Source: Bifidobacterium breve (GTDB taxonomy: Bacteria; Actinomycetota; Actinomycetes; S36-B12). Taken from it: a DNA stretch of 7,433 nucleotides. Position 1 is the first letter of the stretch; the number at the start of each line of letters is the position of its first letter. A program made the position numbers and the translations under genes. Positions 5,936 to 7,433 of the stretch are shown here, piece by piece. The notes beneath the pieces are model-generated. The model saw only the letters and a list, made by a program, of their open reading frames with translations, made no database searches and was not told the origin of the DNA. The stretch spans positions 1-7,433 of the forward strand of contig CALPZT020000071.1 of NCBI GenBank assembly GCA_943328365.2, written 5' to 3'.

Positions 5936-7012
5936 CTACGAGAGCCGAACCTGCTCCCCAGCGGTGTCGAAGACATAGGTCTTCGTCGGATTCACCTGGA
6001 CGCTCGCACCGACGGCCGGCGCCTGGAATCCACGCGATCGCGCGACGAGGTCGATCATCGTGCCATCGATGCCCGGCGCAGTGCCGTAGACGAACGTGTC
6101 GGCGCCGAGCTCCTCCACGAGCGAGACGGTCATTGGGATGCCAATGTCGCCGAGCTCGAAGTCCTCCGGTCGAACACCGACGAGCACCGTGTCACCGCTC
6201 GCCTTCGCGAGGGCCGCTCGCTCCACTTGGATCGTCGCGCCATTCACGACGACTCCGCCCTCGGCGATGCGTGCGGTCATGATGTTCATCGACGGAGAGC
6301 CGATGAACGCCGCGACGAACGCATTCGCCGGGGTGTCATACAGCGCCCGCGGGGTATCGACCTGCTGCAGGACGCCGTCCTTGAGGACGGCAACGCGGTC
6401 GCCCATCGTCATGGCCTCCACCTGGTCATGGGTGACGTAGACCGTCGTCGTGCCGAGCCGGCGCTGCAGGGCGGCGATCTGGGTGCGGGTCTGGACGCGC
6501 AGTTTCGCGTCGAGATTCGACAGCGGCTCGTCCATCAAGAAGACCTCTGGCTCGCGGACGATCGCGCGGCCCATCGCAACGCGCTGGCGCTGGCCCCCGG
6601 AGAGCGCCTTCGGCTTGCGCTCGAGGTAGTCGGTGAGGTCGAGGAGTTTCGCGGCCTCCTGCACCCGCCGGCTGATCTCGTCCTTCGAGACCTTCTGGAT
6701 CTTCAGCGCGAAGCCCATGTTCTCGGCCACCGACATATGGGGGTAGAGCGCGTAGTTCTGGAACACCATCGCGATATCGCGGTCCTTCGCCGGCACCCGC
6801 GTGACATCACGGTCGCCGATGTAGATCGCCCCGCTGCTGACCGGCTCGAGCCCGGCGAGCATGCGAAGGCTGGTGGACTTACCGCACCCCGAAGGACCGA
6901 CGAGGACGAGGAATTCGCCCTCGGCGATCGTGAGGTCGAGGTGGCTGACGGCGGGGGTCGTGCCCCCGGGGTAGACGAGCGAGACGTCGTCGTAGTGAAC
7001 CCTCTTGGTCAT
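5936..7012 (-). CDS. Sugar ABC transporter ATPase, MsiK/UgpC/MalK type
   Basis: 358 aa, full length for this family. It contains Walker A GPSGCGKST (39-47), Q-loop Gln85 in VFQNYALYPHMSV, signature LSGGQRQRV (138-146) and Walker B VFLMDEP (D161, E162). D-loop SNLD is at 165-168 and switch His195 is in VTHDQVEAMT. A C-terminal TOBE/MalK regulatory region follows, marked by GVRPEDFELG (279-288). It would hydrolyse ATP on the inner face of the membrane to drive uptake of sugars, oligosaccharides or glycerol-3-phosphate. No permease or binding-protein gene is adjacent. This matches MsiK of Streptomyces, a single ATPase shared by several carbohydrate importers, which is the likeliest role here by inference. 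AAGGGA 11 nt upstream of the ATG at 7012 is a slightly distant ribosome binding site. The SIMPL lipoprotein follows 43 bp downstream. Confidence 0.95.
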   Translation of the reverse strand: MTKRVHYDDVSLVYPGGTTPAVSHLDLTIAEGEFLVLVGPSGCGKSTSLRMLAGLEPVSSGAIYIGDRDVTRVPAKDRDIAMVFQNYALYPHMSVAENMGFALKIQKVSKDEISRRVQEAAKLLDLTDYLERKPKALSGGQRQRVAMGRAIVREPEVFLMDEPLSNLDAKLRVQTRTQIAALQRRLGTTTVYVTHDQVEAMTMGDRVAVLKDGVLQQVDTPRALYDTPANAFVAAFIGSPSMNIMTARIAEGGVVVNGATIQVERAALAKASGDTVLVGVRPEDFELGDIGIPMTVSLVEELGADTFVYGTAPGIDGTMIDLVARSRGFQAPAVGASVQVNPTKTYVFDTAGEQVRLS

Positions 7013-7031
7013 GGCGAAGCCGATCCCTTCA

Positions 7032-7049
7032 CCGGCAGGAACGTGCCGG
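7032..7049. repeat. Small hairpin just upstream of the ATPase ribosome binding site
   Basis: CCGGCA (7032-7037) and TGCCGG (7044-7049) pair perfectly around a 6-base loop. In the minus-strand transcript the hairpin ends 2 nt before the AAGGGA at 7029-7024. It might tune translation of the ATPase or be part of an operator. It overlaps one of the three 11-bp motif copies. Confidence 0.4.
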
Positions 7050-7167
7050 ACGATCCGTTGTGGGGGATGAACGGTGCTGCTACCACCGCAGGAACACGGT
7101 GATGGACGTCAGATTAGCGCCGCGCCCACTCGTCCGGGCGATATCGCGCAATTGAGCACGTTCCTCC
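7035..7167. repeat. Three copies of an 11-bp motif between the ATPase and the winged-helix gene
   Basis: GCAGGAACGTG at 7035-7045 (+), GCAGGAACACG at 7088-7098 (+) and GGAGGAACGTG at 7157-7167 (-) share the consensus GSAGGAACRYG. All three lie within the 210-bp divergent intergenic region. They could be operator sites for a regulator of the sugar ATPase, possibly the adjacent winged-helix protein. A 10/11 match (1286-1296) also occurs inside the MoxR gene, so the motif is not unique here. Confidence 0.35.
7111..7116 (-). promoter_or_regulatory. Possible -10 box of the ABC ATPase gene
   Basis: TAATCT on the minus strand fits TANNNT and would start a transcript with a leader of roughly 90 nt that carries the second motif copy (7088-7098) and the hairpin at 7032-7049. 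No -35 box is recognisable at the usual distance. Low confidence. Confidence 0.25.
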
Positions 7168-7210
7168 CGAACACTTCACTTTTGTCCATGTTGGTGGTCC
7201 TCGCGAGGTC

Positions 7211-7216
7211 TACCCT
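7211..7216 (+). promoter_or_regulatory. Candidate -10 element for leaderless winged-helix gene mRNA
   Basis: TACCCT fits TANNNT and lies exactly at -12 to -7 relative to the GTG at 7223, the same geometry as at 1432-1437. The only Shine-Dalgarno-like AGG (7218-7220) is 2 nt from the GTG, too close to work. The bases before it (about 7170-7200) are less GC-rich than the surroundings, as is common in promoters. Confidence 0.45.
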
Positions 7217-7222
7217 CAGGAC

Positions 7223-7433
7223 GTGGAACTCGGGCATCCCTTTCGGACGGTGACGCCGTCCCTCGACGGCGAGATCCTCGCGGTCCTCGTCCGAGAGACG
7301 GAAGAGTGCACCGCGCCCCGCATCCACGGCCTCATCGGCGAGTTCTCCGAGTCTGGCGTCCGCAAGGCCTGCGTGCGCCTGACGGAGCAGGGCATCATCA
7401 CCCAGCGTCGGGTCGGCCACGCCGACGTGTACC
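7223..7433 (+). CDS. Winged-helix DNA-binding protein, N-terminal part (3' end outside window)
   Basis: 70 codons are visible from GTG 7223 to the window edge with no stop. After HPFRTVTPSLDGEIL comes a helix-turn-helix. ILAVLVRET (18-26) forms helix 1, TAPRIHGLIG (30-39) forms helix 2, and SESGVRKACVRLTEQG (42-57) is the likely recognition helix. It is followed by the beta wing IITQRRVGHADVY. This layout resembles actinobacterial proteins in which an N-terminal winged helix is fused to a nucleotidyltransferase (MNT-like) domain, and it also resembles MarR/ArsR-like regulators. The part that would decide lies outside the window. GTG 7223 is chosen because it opens the conserved region and has a TANNNT box at -12. 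The upstream ATG at 7188 is out of frame. It is divergent from the sugar ATPase and could regulate it, which is inference only. Confidence 0.72.
   Translation, partial: MELGHPFRTVTPSLDGEILAVLVRETEECTAPRIHGLIGEFSESGVRKACVRLTEQGIITQRRVGHADVY

Noticed and set aside
5909..7102. 397-aa open frame on the plus strand
   Set aside because: It lies opposite the sugar ABC ATPase, is rich in Arg, Asp and His as expected of a GC-rich antisense frame, and shows no domain.
7109..7420. Minus-strand open frame upstream of the ABC ATPase, including a possible 26-residue peptide starting at 7190
   Set aside because: It overlaps the winged-helix gene and its promoter. The short peptide start lacks a ribosome binding site and there is no attenuator-like structure, so a leader peptide is not supported.

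Overview
The window is GC-rich and densely coded. Codon use is typical of an actinobacterium. Strong Shine-Dalgarno sites are rare, and several starts carry a -10-like hexamer at the distance expected for leaderless transcripts. Together with the gene content (family 5 uracil-DNA glycosylase, orphan MsiK-type ATPase, P1 family peptidase), this suggests Actinomycetota, perhaps a Microbacteriaceae-like chromosome. The family placement is a guess. I see no phage, insertion sequence, CRISPR array, rRNA or tRNA.

Left part (1-2577): the C-terminal part of a CoxE-like VWA protein (+) is cut by the window edge. It meets tail to tail a CoxD-like MoxR AAA+ ATPase (-). These two families normally work as a pair in metalloenzyme maturation, but here they are convergent with 8 bp between them. 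The ATPase is divergent from a P1/DmpA-type self-processing aminopeptidase (+), and a 64-bp gap separates them.

Middle (2608-5136): a family 5 (UdgB-type) uracil-DNA glycosylase with an Fe-S cysteine set runs on the minus strand. Its 5' end contains a tandem 15-bp duplication and abuts a short palindrome. The 222-bp gap to the next gene holds a short stretch whose translation looks like the C-terminal tail of a VapB-type antitoxin, probably a gene relic. A complete NAD(P)-dependent aldehyde dehydrogenase (+) follows.

Right part (5146-7433): a SIMPL-domain lipoprotein and an MsiK/UgpC-type sugar ABC transporter ATPase run on the minus strand 43 bp apart. The ATPase has no transporter partner genes in view. 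Divergent from it, 210 bp away, starts a winged-helix DNA-binding protein that runs off the window. The intergenic region between them has three copies of an 11-bp motif, a small hairpin and a likely leaderless promoter.

I did not find a clear new multi-gene system. The strongest second-look items are the antitoxin relic, the convergent CoxD/CoxE-like pair, the recurring leaderless-start signature and the motif copies upstream of the ATPase.
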